The position numbers were made by a program, and so were the translations under genes. From positions 62,001 to 126,000 of the forward strand of contig CANNZV010000513.1 in NCBI GenBank assembly GCA_947561585.1: a DNA stretch of 64,000 nt, given 5' to 3'. Every line of letters begins with the position of its first letter. Within the stretch, counting starts at the first letter, position 1. The stretch is from Caprella mutica (taxonomy: Eukaryota; Arthropoda; Malacostraca; Amphipoda; Caprellidae). The notes beneath the pieces are model-generated. The model had not been told where the DNA came from and searched no databases. It saw only the letters and a list, made by a program, of their open reading frames with translations. Below are positions 9,548 through 21,590 of the stretch, piece by piece.

Positions 9548-12500
9548 AATTACGGTATCAAGTTACTGGGGATCAAATTACCAGTGGATCAAGTTACTGG
9601 GGATCAAATAACCAGTGGATCAAGTTACTGTGGATCAAATTACCAGTGGATCAAGTTACTGGGGATCAAATTACCAGTGGATCAAGTTACTGGGGATCAA
9701 ATTACCAGTGGATCAAGTTACTGGGGATCAAATTACCAGTATACCAAGTTACTGGGGATCAAATTACCAGTGGATCAAATTACCAGTGGATCAAATTACT
9801 GGGAATCAAGTTACTGGGAATCAAGTTACTGGGAATCAAGTTACTGGGAATCAAGTTACTGGGGATCAAGTTACTGGGGATCAAATTACCAGTGAATCAA
9901 GTTACTGGGGATCAAATTAACAGTGAATCAAGTTACTGGGGATCAAATTACCAGTGAATCAAGTTACTGGGGATCAAGTTACCAGTGGATCAAGTTACCA
10001 GTGGATCAAGTTACCAGTGGATCAAGTTACTGGGGATCAAGTTACTGGGGATCAAGTTACTGGGGATCAAGTTACTGGGGATCAAGTTACTGGGGATCAA
10101 GTTACTGGGGATCAAGTTACTGGGGATCAAGTTACTGGGGATCAAGTTACTGGGGATCAAGTTACTGGGGATCAAGTTACTGGGGATCAAGTTACTGGGG
10201 ATCAAGTTACTGGGGATCAAGTTACTGGGGATCAAGTTACTGGGGATCAAGTTACTGGGGATCAAGTTACTGGGGATCAAGTTACTGGGGATCAAGTTAC
10301 TGGGGATCAAGTTACTGGGGATCAAGTTACTGGGGATCAAGTTACTGGGGATCAAGTTACTGGGGATCAAGTTACTGGGGATCAAGTTACTGGGGATCAA
10401 GTTACTGGGGATCAAGTTACTGGGGATCAAGTTACTGGGGATCAAGTTACTGGGGATCAAGTTACTGGGGATCAAGTTACTGGGGATCAAGTTACTGGGG
10501 ATCAAGTTACTGGGGATCAAGTTACTGGGGATCAAGTTACTGGGGATCAAGTTACTGGGGATCAAGTTACTGGGGATCAAGTTACTGGGGATCAAGTTAC
10601 TGGGGATCAAGTTACTGGGGATCAAGTTACTGGGGATCAAGTTACTGGGGATCAAGTTACTGGGGATCAAGTTACTGGGGATCAAGTTACTGGGGATCAA
10701 GTTACTGGGGATCAAGTTACTGGGGATCAAGTTACTGGGGATCAAGTTACTGGGGATCAAGTTACTGGGGATCAAGTTACTGGGGATCAAGTTACTGGGG
10801 ATCAAGTTACTGGGGATCAAGTTACTGGGGATCAAGTTACTGGGGATCAAGTTACTGGGGATCAAGTTACTGGGGATCAAGTTACTGGGGATCAAGTTAC
10901 TGGGGATCAAGTTACTGGGGATCAAGTTACTGGGGATCAAATTACCACTGGATCAAGTTACTGGGGATCAAATTACCACTGGATCAAGTTACTGGGGATC
11001 AAATTACCACTGGATCAAGTTACTGGGGATCAAGTTACTGGGGATCAAATTACCACTGGATCAAGTTACTGGGGATCAAATTACCACTGGATCAAGTTAC
11101 TGGGGATCAAATTACCACTGGATCAAGTTACTGGGGATCAAATTACCACTGGATCAAGTTACTGGGGATCAAATTACCACTGGATCAAGTTACTGGGGAT
11201 CAAATTACCACTGGATCAAGTTACTGGGGATCAAATTACCACTGGATCAAGTTACTGGGGATCAAATTAGCACTGGATCAAGTTACTGGGGATCAAGTTA
11301 CCACTGGATCAAGTTACTGGGGATCAAGTTACCACTGGATCAAGTTACCACTGGATCAAGTTACCACTGGATCAAGTTACTGGGGATCAAGTTACCACTG
11401 GATCAAGTTACTGGGGATCAAGTTACCACTGGATCAAGTTACTGGGGATCAAGTTACCACTGGATCAAGTTACTGGGGATCAAGTTACCACTGGATCAAG
11501 TTACTGGGGATCAAGTTACCACTGGATCAAGTTACTGGGGATCAAGTTACCACTGGATCAAGTTACTGGGGATCAAGTTACCACTGGATCAAGTTACTGG
11601 GGATCAAATTACCACTGGATCAAGTTACTGGGGATCAAATTACCACTGGATCAAGTTACTGGGGATTAAATTACAAGTGGATCAAGTTACTGGGGATTAA
11701 ATTACAAGTGGATCAAGTTACTGGGGATTAAATTACAAGTGGATCAAGTTACTGGGGATCAAATTACAAGTGGATCAAGTTACTGGGGATCAAATTACAA
11801 GTGGATCAAGTTACTGGGGATCAAATTACAAGTGGATCAAGTTACTGGGGATCAAATTACAAGTGGATCAAGTTACTGGGGATCAAATTACAAGTGGATC
11901 AAGTTACTGGGGATCAAATTACAAGTGGATCAAGTTACTGGGGATCAAATTACAAGTGGATCAAGTTACTGGGGATCAAATTACAAGTGGATCAAGTTAC
12001 TGGGGATCAAATTACAAGTGGATCAAGTTACTGGGGATCAAATTACAAGTGGATCAAGTTACTGGGGATCAAATTACAAGTGGATCAAGTTACTGGGGAT
12101 CAAATTACAAGTGGATCAAGTTACTGGGGATCAAATTACAAGTGGATCAAGTTACTGGGGATCAAATTACAAGTGGATCAAGTTACTGGGGATCAAATTA
12201 CCACTGGATCAAGTTACTGGGGATCAAATTACTACTGGATCAAGTTACTGGGGATCAAGTTACTGGGGATCAAGTTACTGGGGATCAAGTTACTGGGGAT
12301 CAAGTTACTGGGGATCAAGTTACCACTGTATCAAGTTACTGGGGATCAAATTACCACTGTATCAAGTTACTGGGGATCAAATTACCACTGGATCAAGTTA
12401 CTGGGGATCAAATTACCACTGGATCAAGTTACTGGGGATCAAATTACCACTGGATCAAGTTACTGGGGATCAAATTACCACTGGATCAAGTTACTGGGGA

Positions 12501-13485
12501 TCAAGTTACTGGGGATCAAGTTACTGGGGATCAAATTACAAGTGGATCAAGTTACTGGGGATCAAATTACAAGTGGATCAAGTTACTGGGGATCAAATTA
12601 CAAGTGGATCAAGTTACTGGGGATCAAATTACAAGTGGATCAAGTTACTGGGGATCAAATTACAAGTGGATCAAGTTACTGGGGATCAAATTACAAGTGG
12701 ATCAAGTTACTGGGGATCAAGTTACTGGGGATCAAGTTACTGGGAATCAAGTTACTGGGAATCAAGTTATTGGGAATCAAGTTACTGGGAATCAAGTTAC
12801 TGGGAATCAAGTTACTGGGGATCAAGTTACTGGGGATCAAATTACCACTGGATCAAGTTACTGGGGATCAAATTACCACTGGATCAAGTTACTGGGGATC
12901 AAATTACCACTGGATCAAGTTACTGGGGATCAAATTACCACTGGATCAAGTTACTGGGGATCAAATTACCACTGGATCAAGTTACTGGGGATCAAATTAC
13001 CACTGGATCAAGTTACTGGGGATCAAATTACCACTGGATCAAGTTACTGGGGATCAAATTACCACTGGATCAAGTTACTGGGGATCAAATTACCACTGGA
13101 TCAAGTTACTGGGGATCAAATTACCACTGGATCAAGTTACTGGGGATCAAATTACCACTGGATCAAGTTACTGGGGATCAAATTACCACTGGATCAAGTT
13201 ACTGGGGATCAAATTACCACTGGATCAAGTTACTGGGGATCAAATTACCACTGGATCAAGTTACTGGGGATCATATTACCAGTGGATCAAGTTACTGGGG
13301 ATCATATTACCAGTGGATCAAGTTACTGGGGATCAAATTACCAGTGGATCAAGTTACTGGGGATCAAATTACCAGTGGATCAAGTTACTGGGGATCAAAT
13401 TACCAGTGGATCAAGTTACTGGGGATCAAATTACCAGTGGATCAATTTACTGGGGATCAAATTACCAGTGGATCAAGTTACTAAT
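9548..13485. repeat. 3.9-kb minisatellite of 15-bp and 31-bp units
   Basis: The basic unit is ATCAAGTTACTGGGG (15 bp). From about 10020 to 10935 it repeats some 61 times almost without change. Elsewhere it alternates with a 16-bp partner (ATCAAATTACCACTGG or variants with ACCAGTGG or ACAAGTGG), giving a 31-bp composite. Variants occur in blocks: ACCAGTGG at both outer ends (9560-10020 and 13270-13480), ACCACTGG at 10940-11650, 12180-12520 and 12840-13260, ACAAGTGG at 11670-12180 and 12530-12710. All three forward frames are open for hundreds of codons because of the repeat; these are not genes. Confidence 0.98.
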
Positions 13486-13600
13486 GTCTCAAATGAATTT
13501 TCTACTAACAATTATCAGAAGAGCAAGTCATTCAATGCAATTTGCTAGAATTAAACTATTCACTTAGTTTCTGTAATAAATTTTTACTATAATATGTCAT

Positions 13601-14041
13601 TTGAAAATAAAATTTGTTATGGTATTTCTTTTATTTCTTTCTTGTCTGAAATATTTCATCCATGAAATATTTTCTGCAAAATGTTTGCTTCAGTCCATTT
13701 ATGAATTTCTGCGGAAATCAACACAAAAAGTTTGGAGAGTAAATCAACAGAAAGTTGGGAGAGTGAAACAACACAAAGTTGGGAGAGTGAAACAACACAA
13801 AGTTGGGAGAGTGAAACAACACAAAGTTGGGACAGTGAAACAACACAAAGTTGGGAGAGTGAAAGAACACAAAGTTGGGAGAGTGAAACAACACAAAGTT
13901 GGGAGAGTGAAACAACACAAAGTTGGGAGAGTGAAACAACACAAAGTTGGGAGAGTGAAACAACACAAAGTTGGGAGAGTGAAACAACACAAAGTTGGGA
14001 GAGTGAAACAACACAAAGTTGGGAGAGTGAAACAACACTAA
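13601..14041 (+). CDS. Doubtful ORF over a 24-bp array
   Basis: An ATG-initiated frame of 146 codons begins with a hydrophobic, signal-peptide-like stretch (MKIKFVMVFLLFLSCLKYF), then runs through the 24-bp array as the basic octapeptide KVGRVKQH. A second forward frame reads the array as SWESETTQ and continues into a unique tail ending KWSDKYLKNLF at 14133, but has no ATG and a TGA just upstream of the array. The same array at 19060-19405 lacks these flanks. Both openings follow from a unit divisible by three; coding is possible but weakly supported. Confidence 0.15.
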   Translation: MKIKFVMVFLLFLSCLKYFIHEIFSAKCLLQSIYEFLRKSTQKVWRVNQQKVGRVKQHKVGRVKQHKVGRVKQHKVGTVKQHKVGRVKEHKVGRVKQHKVGRVKQHKVGRVKQHKVGRVKQHKVGRVKQHKVGRVKQHKVGRVKQH

Positions 14042-14063
14042 GTTGGGAGAGTGAAACAACAGG
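13728..14063. repeat. 24-bp minisatellite, copy 1
   Basis: About 14 copies of a 24-bp unit containing AAAGTTGGGAGAGTGAAACA. The same unit recurs at 19060-19405. Confidence 0.97.
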
Positions 14064-14340
14064 CTCTGACAAAATGGTGGGTCTGGACGAATTTAATAAA
14101 TGGAGCGATAAGTACCTTAAAAACTTATTCTAGTGAGGTGTTGTTTGTGTCAATTGATAGAATGAGTTAAGATACATAATATTATATGAAATTTGCGACG
14201 CTTCACCTTCTATTATATCATTTTAAGCAATTCTAAAATGAATTTTCGGCTAAACCTTTTTTCCCTCTCAGAACTTCGTTATAAAAAGCCCTCAAAAACA
14301 CGTATGGTACATAGATAGAGCTCTCTTTTCTTAATATTCA
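14064..14340. other. Unique AT-rich sequence
   Basis: No convincing gene, transposon end or repeat was found, apart from the end of the weak frame that stops at 14133. Confidence 0.5.
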
Positions 14341-16293
14341 TAATTAGGTAACACTTTACATATCATTATATATCAGAAGCTTTTTAATTGATCTCATTTT
14401 TTCCAAAAAATGTGATCTAACATTATTAGGCCTTCTCTTGGCTTCTATCTTCACCTAGAAGAGTGATTTGAACTTATTGATATTTTGTGAATATTTCGAA
14501 AGGGAAGCCATGGAATGCCATGAAATATTTATTTATACTAGATTACTCCACGATACAAGTTTTGTTAAAGTTTCAAGTACATAGGCTTTACACTTTCAAC
14601 GTAGGAATTCTTTTAATTTCTCAATCAGATATCAATTTTTACAACAAAATTAGGTTTAGCCGAATCAGGAATTCTCAGCTGAATTAAGCTCCAATAAGAG
14701 ATTGAGCACTTGTTTGAAGTAACGTATATGCAAGACTACACATTGGTGAATACAAAAAAATATGAATTAAGCCGATCGGAGTTCGAAAACTGCATGAAGT
14801 CATCTTATATGAAAATAGAGGTTTGGCAGGAAGCGGCAATTGTTTTCGTCTAAACCCGTTTTAAGAGAATGCGATGACATGTGACATTTAATGGTCAATT
14901 TTATTTCAAAATGTATTCAATACCGGATCTATACGAACTGTTCATGCACAAATGAGTTTTTTTTTCCACTCACAGGATTGAATGATTTTTAATAGCAAAG
15001 AATTAGTTTCATTCTGTCAAACCTAATTATGTTGCAACAGAAGATGTGAATGAATATGGATTCAGAATTCTATAAGAGAGGAGTAAAAATAGAGGGGTCA
15101 CTCACATTCCTCTCATTTATAGAAAAGAGGAGTTTTTATCACACTACTCTCATTTATAGAAAAGAGGACTCTCTCACACTCCTCTCATTTATAGAAGAGA
15201 TGAGTCTTTCACACTCCTCTCATTTATAGAAGAGAGGAGTCTCTCACACTCCTCTCATTTATAGAAGAGATGAGTCTCTCACACTCCTCTCATTTATAGA
15301 AGAGAGGAGTCTCTCACACTCCTCTCATTTATAGAAGAGATGAGTCTCTCACACTCCTCTCATTTATAGAAGAGAGGAGTCTCTCACACTCCTCTCATTT
15401 ATAGAAAAGAGGAGGTTTTTTTCACACTCCTCTCAATTATAGAAGAGAGGAGTCTCTCACACTCCTCTCATTTATAGAAGAGAGGAGTCTCTCACACTCC
15501 TCTCATTTATAGAAGAGAGGAGTCTCTCACACTCCTCTCATTTATAGAAGAGAGGAGTCTCCCACACTTCTCTCATTTATAGAAGAGAGGAGTTACTCAC
15601 ACTCCTCTCATTTATAGAAGAGAGGAGTCTCTTACACTCCTCTCATTTATAGAAGAGAGGAGTCTTTCACACTCCTCTCATTCATAGAAGAGAGGAGTCT
15701 CTCACACTCCTCTCATTTATAGAAGAGAGGAGTCTCTTACACTCCTCTCATTTATAGAAGAGATGAGTCTCTCACACTCCTCTCATTTATAGAAGAGAGG
15801 AGTCTCTTACACTCCTCTCATTTATAGAAGAGATGAGTCTTTCACACTCCTCTTATTCATAGAAGAGAGGAGTCTCTCACACTCCTCTCATTTATAGAAG
15901 AGAGGAGTCTCTCACACTCCTCTCATTCATAGAAGAGAGGAGTCTCCCTCACTCCTCTCATTTATAGAAGAGAGGAGTCTCTCACACTCCTCTCATTTAT
16001 AGAAGAGAAGAGTTACTCACACTTCTCTCATTTATAGAAGAGAGGAGTCTCCCACACTTCTCTCATTTATAGAAGAGAGGAGTCTCTCACACTCCTCTCA
16101 TTTATAGAAGAGATGAGTCTTTCACACTCCTCTCATTTATAGAAGAGAAGAGTTACTCACACTTCTCTCATTTATAGAAGAGAGGAGTCTCTCACACTCC
16201 TCTCATTTATAGAAGAGAGGAGTCTCTCACACTCCTCTCATTTATAGAAGAGATGAGTCTTTCACACTCCTCTCATTTATAGAAGAGAGGAGT
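14341..16293. repeat. Tandem segmental duplication, copy 1 (parts A, B and a 35-bp array)
   Basis: Part A (14341-14865) and part B (14866-15085) lead into a 35-bp array. The same order, diverged, begins again at 16294: compare GGCCTTCTCTTGGCTTCTAT at about 14430 and 16373, and GAGAATGCGATGACATGTGA at about 14864 and 17750. No coding frame is conserved between copies. Confidence 0.88.
15085..16293. repeat. 35-bp minisatellite of hairpin-forming units, array 1
   Basis: About 34 copies of a 35-bp unit. Each contains ACTCCTCTC and, about 10 bases later, its reverse complement GAGAGGAGT, so every unit could fold into a 9-bp stem with a short loop (loop approximately ATTTATAGAA). Variants such as GATGAGTC recur in alternate units. 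Confidence 0.96.
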
Positions 16294-16798
16294 CACATAC
16301 GTTATATCATTATATATCAAAAGCTTGTTAATTGATCTCAATTTTTCCAAAAAATGTGAGCTAACATTATTAGGCCTTCTCTTGGCTTCTATCTTCACCT
16401 AGAAGAGTGATTTGAACTTTTTGATATTATGTGAATATTTCGAAAGGGAAGCCATGGAATCCCATGAAATATTTATCTATACTAGATTACTCCATGATAC
16501 AAGTTTTGTTAAATTTCAAGTACATAGGCTTCACACTTTCCACGTAGGAATTCTTTTAATTTCTCAATCAGGTATCAATTTTTGCAACAGAATTGGGTTT
16601 GGCCGAATCAGGCCGTCTCAGATGAATTAAGCTCCAATAAGAGATTGAGCACTTGTTTGAAGCATCGTATAAGCATGAGTACACATTAATGAACACAAAA
16701 AATATTGAATTAAGCCGATCGAAGTTCAAAAACTGCATGAAGTCATCTTATATGAATATAGAGGTTTGGCAGGAAGCGGCAATTGTTTTCGTCTAAAC

Positions 16799-17737
16799 TA
16801 TAAAAAAGAGCTCCTTACCATTTGTATTATATTAATTAGGCATAAATTGTTTTCATTATTTAATGAGAACTATTCATTTATTTATACAATTGTATAATAT
16901 TATAATATTCATTACGTGTTATATCACCACTAGATGGCTCTCTTTACCAAATTTAACCTTATATAAAATGTGCACAGCGTGCTACAAAATCAGTATCTAC
17001 CCAACTCTCGAACTGTTTAATTCGTTTGAAGTTGTGTCTTGTCTAATTTGATTAACTAACTTACACGTTGTACATATAAATTGTACATCGTTAATGTTCG
17101 GAAATATTGAAAGCTTAATTCCTATCCTTTTCATGTTCGAACATTTCTCTTAATAGTACATTAGTACGCCGTTATTTCGTGAGCTTTGCTCCATTTCATT
17201 CTTCTCAATAATTAGAGTTCCCTACTCTATAAAACTTAAAACTGTTAGTCAATTCAATATAAATTTGTTTTTGACTCTAGAAATAAGCTTTAAAATCCTT
17301 AATGGTAAAAATTTCAAGGTAGTATACTTTGTTATAATAATTGCTATATTGAATTTATATAGAGCTATCTGGTGGTGGTAACACTAACTATTTACTTTCA
17401 TATTCTTTAGAATAAAACCCCTGTGCAGTGTGCATAAACCCGAACGGAAATTACCTACGGTATACAATCCGAAACTCTCCTAATTCCTTTCCTGAAATCT
17501 CCTGTTACCTTAACCGGTATCCCATGCTAATGTTGTGCTACATTTTGTAAGGTACTAACTCTAGTCAGTCGCATGAATTTGATGGTGATAAAAACAAATG
17601 CTATTTAGGATTGCCAAGCTTCATTTCTAACTTAATTTGTATATTTCAGAATAACTACAAATAAAGATCTGCGCTTCTTGTTTTAAAATTTATGTCATTA
17701 TCCTTTGAAACCTAATTTGTTCATCTAAATTCTAACA
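16799..17737. mobile_element. 939-bp insertion flanked by AAAC, unclassified
   Basis: Comparison with the uninterrupted copy at about 14857 defines the ends: AAAC at 16795-16798 and again at 17738-17741, consistent with a 4-bp target duplication. The insert begins TATAAAAAAG and ends TCTAACA; no terminal inverted repeats and no coding capacity were seen. An ancestral segment deleted from copy 1 is the alternative. Confidence 0.4.
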
Positions 17738-17964
17738 AAACCCGTTTAAGAGAATGCGATGACATGTGACATTTAATGGTAAATTTTATTTCAAAAAGTA
17801 TTCAATACCGGATCCATATGAAATGTTCATAATACAAATAAAAAAAAATTTCCACTCACAGGCTTAAATAATTTTTAATAGCAAAGAAGAAGTTTCATTC
17901 TGCCAAACCCAATTATGTTGCAACAGAAGATGCGAATGAAGATGGATTCAGAATTCTATAAGAG

Positions 17965-18710
17965 AGGAGACACACTCCTTTTATTTAAAAAAGAGAGGGG
18001 TCTCTCACACTCCTCTCATTTATATAAGAGAGGAGTCTCTCACTCTCCTCTCATTTATAGAAGAGAGGAGTCACTCACACTCCTCTCAATTATAGAAGAG
18101 AGGAGTTACTCACAATCTTCTCATTTCTAGAAGAGAGGAGTCTCTCACTCTCCTCTCATTCATAGAAGAGAGGAGTCTCTCAACCTCCTCTCATTTATAG
18201 AAGAGAGGAGTCACTCACACTCCTCTCTTTTATAGAAGAGAGGAGTCTATTACACTCCTCTCATTTATAGAAGAGAGGAGTCTAATACACTCCTCTCATT
18301 TATAGAAGAGAGGAGTCTCACACTCCTCTCATTCATAGAAGAGAGGAGTCTATCACACTCCTCTCAATTATAGAAGAGATGAGTCTCACACTCCTCTCAT
18401 TTCTAGAAGAGAGGAGTCTATCACACTCTTCTCATTTATAGAAGAGGGGAGTCTCACACTCCTCTCATTTCTAGAAGAGAGGAGTCTATCACACTCCTCT
18501 CAATTATAGAAGAGAGGAGTCTCACACTCCTCTCATTTCTAGAAGAGAGGAGTCTATCACACTCCTCTTATTCATAGAAGAGAGGAGTCTATCACACTCC
18601 TCTCATTTATAGAAGAGAGGAGTCACACACTCCTCTAATCTATAGAAGAGAGGAGTTTATCACACTCCTCTCATTTATAGAAGAGAGGAATCTCTTATAC
18701 TTCTAAATCT
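17965..18710. repeat. 35-bp hairpin minisatellite, array 2
   Basis: About 21 more diverged copies of the unit at 15085-16293, with the same ACTCCTCTC and GAGAGGAGT dyad and with several shortened units. Confidence 0.93.
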
Positions 18711-19059
18711 ATTAAAATTTGTCTAATGCACGATATAGTAACGGTTAACCACATTTCCAATGAATAAAACACTTCCTATATGGCAACATATACCAATACA
18801 ACCATCTGGATTAATAATTCAGTACTTGGCATCTCAATAATACGAATTGGCAACTCACTTTTCTCTCGTTCAAACCTTAAGTATCAGAACACAACATTAA
18901 TCCAATGACGTCATTCGACTGAACCCACTTCCTTCGTCTAAAACTAACAAGAGTTGGATCAAACCTGAAATTCTTCTGCCAAACCCACAACCGTTCTTTG
19001 AAACCTGAAAAAATTCGTCTAAGCCTTAAATTTTTCTATGAAACCTGCTACTGTCAGAA
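18711..19059. other. Unique AT-rich sequence
   Basis: No gene seen. Short degenerate phrases such as CTGCCAAACCCA and GAAACCTG recur, echoing part B of the duplication. Confidence 0.5.
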
Positions 19060-19405
19060 CTACAACACAAAGTTGGGAGAGTGAAACAACACAAAGTTGG
19101 GAGAGTGAAACAACACAAAGTTGGGAGAGTGAAACAACACAAAGTTGGGAGAGTGAAACAACACAAAGTTGGGAGAGTGAAACAACACAAAGTTGGGAGA
19201 GTGAAACAACACAAAAAGTTGGTAGAGTAAAACAACACAAAGTTGGGAGAGTGAAACAACACAAAGTTGGGAGAGTGAAACAACACAAAGTTGGGAGAGT
19301 GAAACAACACAAAGTTGGGAGAGTGAAACAACACAAAGTTGGGAGAGTGAAACAACACAAAGTTGGGAGAGTGAAACAACACAAAAAGTTGGTAGAGTAA
19401 AACAA
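19060..19405. repeat. 24-bp minisatellite, copy 2, with a 170-bp dimer
   Basis: Same unit as 13728-14063. A variant with two extra A residues (ACAAAAAGTTGGTAGAGTAA) occurs near 19209 and again 170 bp later near 19379, so the array is two copies of a seven-unit block. Confidence 0.96.
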
Positions 19406-19686
19406 CCTTCACATTGAAAACTAATGGATCTAAAAAATGATTAGCATTGTAACTGGAGTAATTTGATTAGTCAATTCCATAATTTTACTTTTTTATTATT
19501 TACAAATTTTACATGTTTGTCGTCATGTACCAGGCCCATTTTTAAATATCTAAACTCATTAAATTTAGTTTTTTTTAGAATGTGATTTAGAAAACTATCA
19601 AAAATCATCACAGATACACTTTTATTGACTGTGATTTGTTATCTTCATTAAATCTGTTCAGTATTTAAATATCAACCTTACAGGTT
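19406..19686. other. AT-rich sequence without recognised features
   Basis: No gene, repeat or transposon end recognised before the target duplication at 19687. Confidence 0.5.
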
Positions 19687-19696
19687 AATCATAACT

Positions 19697-20665
19697 AGAG
19701 CCCAGACTTTTAGGACCTATAAAAAAGGCATTTTTGGACCTAAAAAAAGGCATTTAAGGACCTATAAAATGGCATTTTAGGACCTATCAAGGAATTTTAG
19801 GACCTAAATACAACATTTTAGGACTTATGCATACACTTTTAAGATTAATAAATAGGAATTTACAACGAATAAATCAGCATTTTGAAATATAAGATTGACA
19901 GCTTTTAGTCCGTTTAAATGAAAAAAATGGTGAAAATAAATAAATAATTCATCAATTAAAAATTCAATGAATCTAGTTTATAGCATATTTATTCAAATTT
20001 AACCTAAAAGTATTATAAAAAAAAAGTTAGGTAAATTGAAATTCATGAAATGAAACTAATTCCAATATTAAATTCGAAATTTGTATTTATAGCAGCCCTC
20101 GTAGAAGACAACCTCAGATTAAACAAATCATACATTAGATAATTAGACCGATTAAGATACTCTGAAATTGTTGTACAGCAAAAACCACTTACAAGACAAA
20201 ACACAATTTTTGTCGCCTGGCAGTTTTTCTATTGTAAGTATTACAAATATCCCTAGGTTCTACATATCTCTCTCTTTGAATAGTTTATTATTCACTATTT
20301 TGTGCATGGCAGAGTCTGTGCTAAAAAAAATATGCAAAGAATCATAGAAAACTAGATACAGTGGTGACTATATAATTCTTGAAGTGATATAAGTAGTTTA
20401 TTTGTATAATAATTCAGACAGATTTTGATTGAATTAAAACGTTCTATATACTTGTCAAAATAACCCATCAACTTTACCGACTTACCAAATTATTTAATAA
20501 TATAAAAAGCATCATTTTATGAGTTTATGATATTATAGAACTTTATGGAATTTATGGCATTTTAAGGACTTTATGGCATTAATTGACTCTATTGCATTTA
20601 TTGACTTTATGGCATTTTATGGCTTTTATGGCATTTTAGGACTTTATGGCATTTGTCCGGGCTCT
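19697..20665. mobile_element. 969-bp non-autonomous DNA transposon with 10-bp target duplication
   Basis: The ends are short inverted repeats: AGAGCCCAGAC at the left and GTCCGGGCTCT at the right. The 10 bp AATCATAACT occur directly outside both ends (19687-19696 and 20666-20675). Both ends carry subterminal direct repeats of the GGACCTATAAAATGGCAT type (left) and GGACTTTATGGCATT type (right). The interior is AT-rich with no open frame. A duplication of 9-11 bp is typical of Mutator-like elements, while hAT elements make 8 bp; the family is uncertain. Confidence 0.8.
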
Positions 20666-20675
20666 AATCATAACT

Positions 20676-20950
20676 ATACCAAGAACGCATAAAATCGCTT
20701 ATTTAAAATAAGTAGCAAAAATAACCAGTAACATTTTTGATGGCCCATTTGTACGATTTGAACTGCTTGGTAATTAGCAGAATATAGTAGAAAAAACTTG
20801 TTAGATTTTGAACTGTGTTTCATTTGTGAGGAAATAAATATCTAATCTAAATACTGTGATTTTACCTCCCCATATATAAGATGTTATTTCTTCTGAGGGG
20901 TGCAGACGTTTCGTCAACCAATTTTTGTACGGGGGATATTAACAGACTCT
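20676..20950. other. AT-rich sequence between two mobile elements
   Basis: No gene or repeat recognised between the 969-bp element and the foldback element. Confidence 0.5.
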
Positions 20951-21254
20951 AATGTTACAAAACATGTACTTTAACAGAATAATGTACCAAACGATATCGA
21001 ATTACAAAATAAAATAATGGTAAGGTGGAAAACTATTAAATAAATTTCAATCATTTTTCTTCTTTAAAACTAAACCAAAACTACTCTACAATACCAAATT
21101 ATTTTAAAGTATTTTAAAAAATTGTATATGCAATACAAAACTTGAAAAAACATAGTACCAAATAATGAAATCATCGAAAACTAAAGGAATAAATCCACAC
21201 ACAAAGAGCATTCCTAAAATTATTTCTTTGTCTATGAGTAGCCTCGGGTACTAG

Positions 21255-21590
21255 GACAGAGTATCGAAGGACAGAGTATCGAAGGACAAAGTATCGAATG
21301 ACAAAAGTATCGAATGACAAAAGTATCGAAGGACAGAGTATCGAAGGACAGAGTATCGAAGGACAGAGTATCGAAGGACAGAGTATCGAAGGACAGAGTA
21401 TCGAAGGACAGAGTATCGAAAGACAGAGTATCGAAAGACAGAGTATTGAAGGACAGAGTATTGGAGGACAGAGTATCGAAGGACAGAGTATTGGAGGACA
21501 GAGTATCGAAGGACAGAGTATTGAAGGACAGAGTATCGAAGGACAGAGTATCGAAGGACAGAGTATCGAAGGACAAAGTATCGAAAATTC
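21255..21590. repeat. 15-bp minisatellite in the left foldback arm
   Basis: About 22 copies of GGACAGAGTATCGAA with variants GTATTGGA and GTATCGAAA. Open frames on both strands here are repeat artefacts. Confidence 0.95.

Larger units (their letters stand above)
16294..18710. repeat. Tandem segmental duplication, copy 2, interrupted by a 939-bp insertion
   Basis: A' occupies 16294-16798 and B' 17738-17964, followed by a second 35-bp array (17965-18710). In copy 1, A and B are contiguous as GTCTAAACCCG; here the AAAC is present on both sides of inserted DNA. Confidence 0.85.

Noticed and set aside
9584..13567. Several forward ORFs of 440-600 codons in all three frames and one reverse ORF
   Set aside because: All are translations of the 15-bp and 31-bp units in different frames. 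Simultaneous openness of all frames argues against coding.
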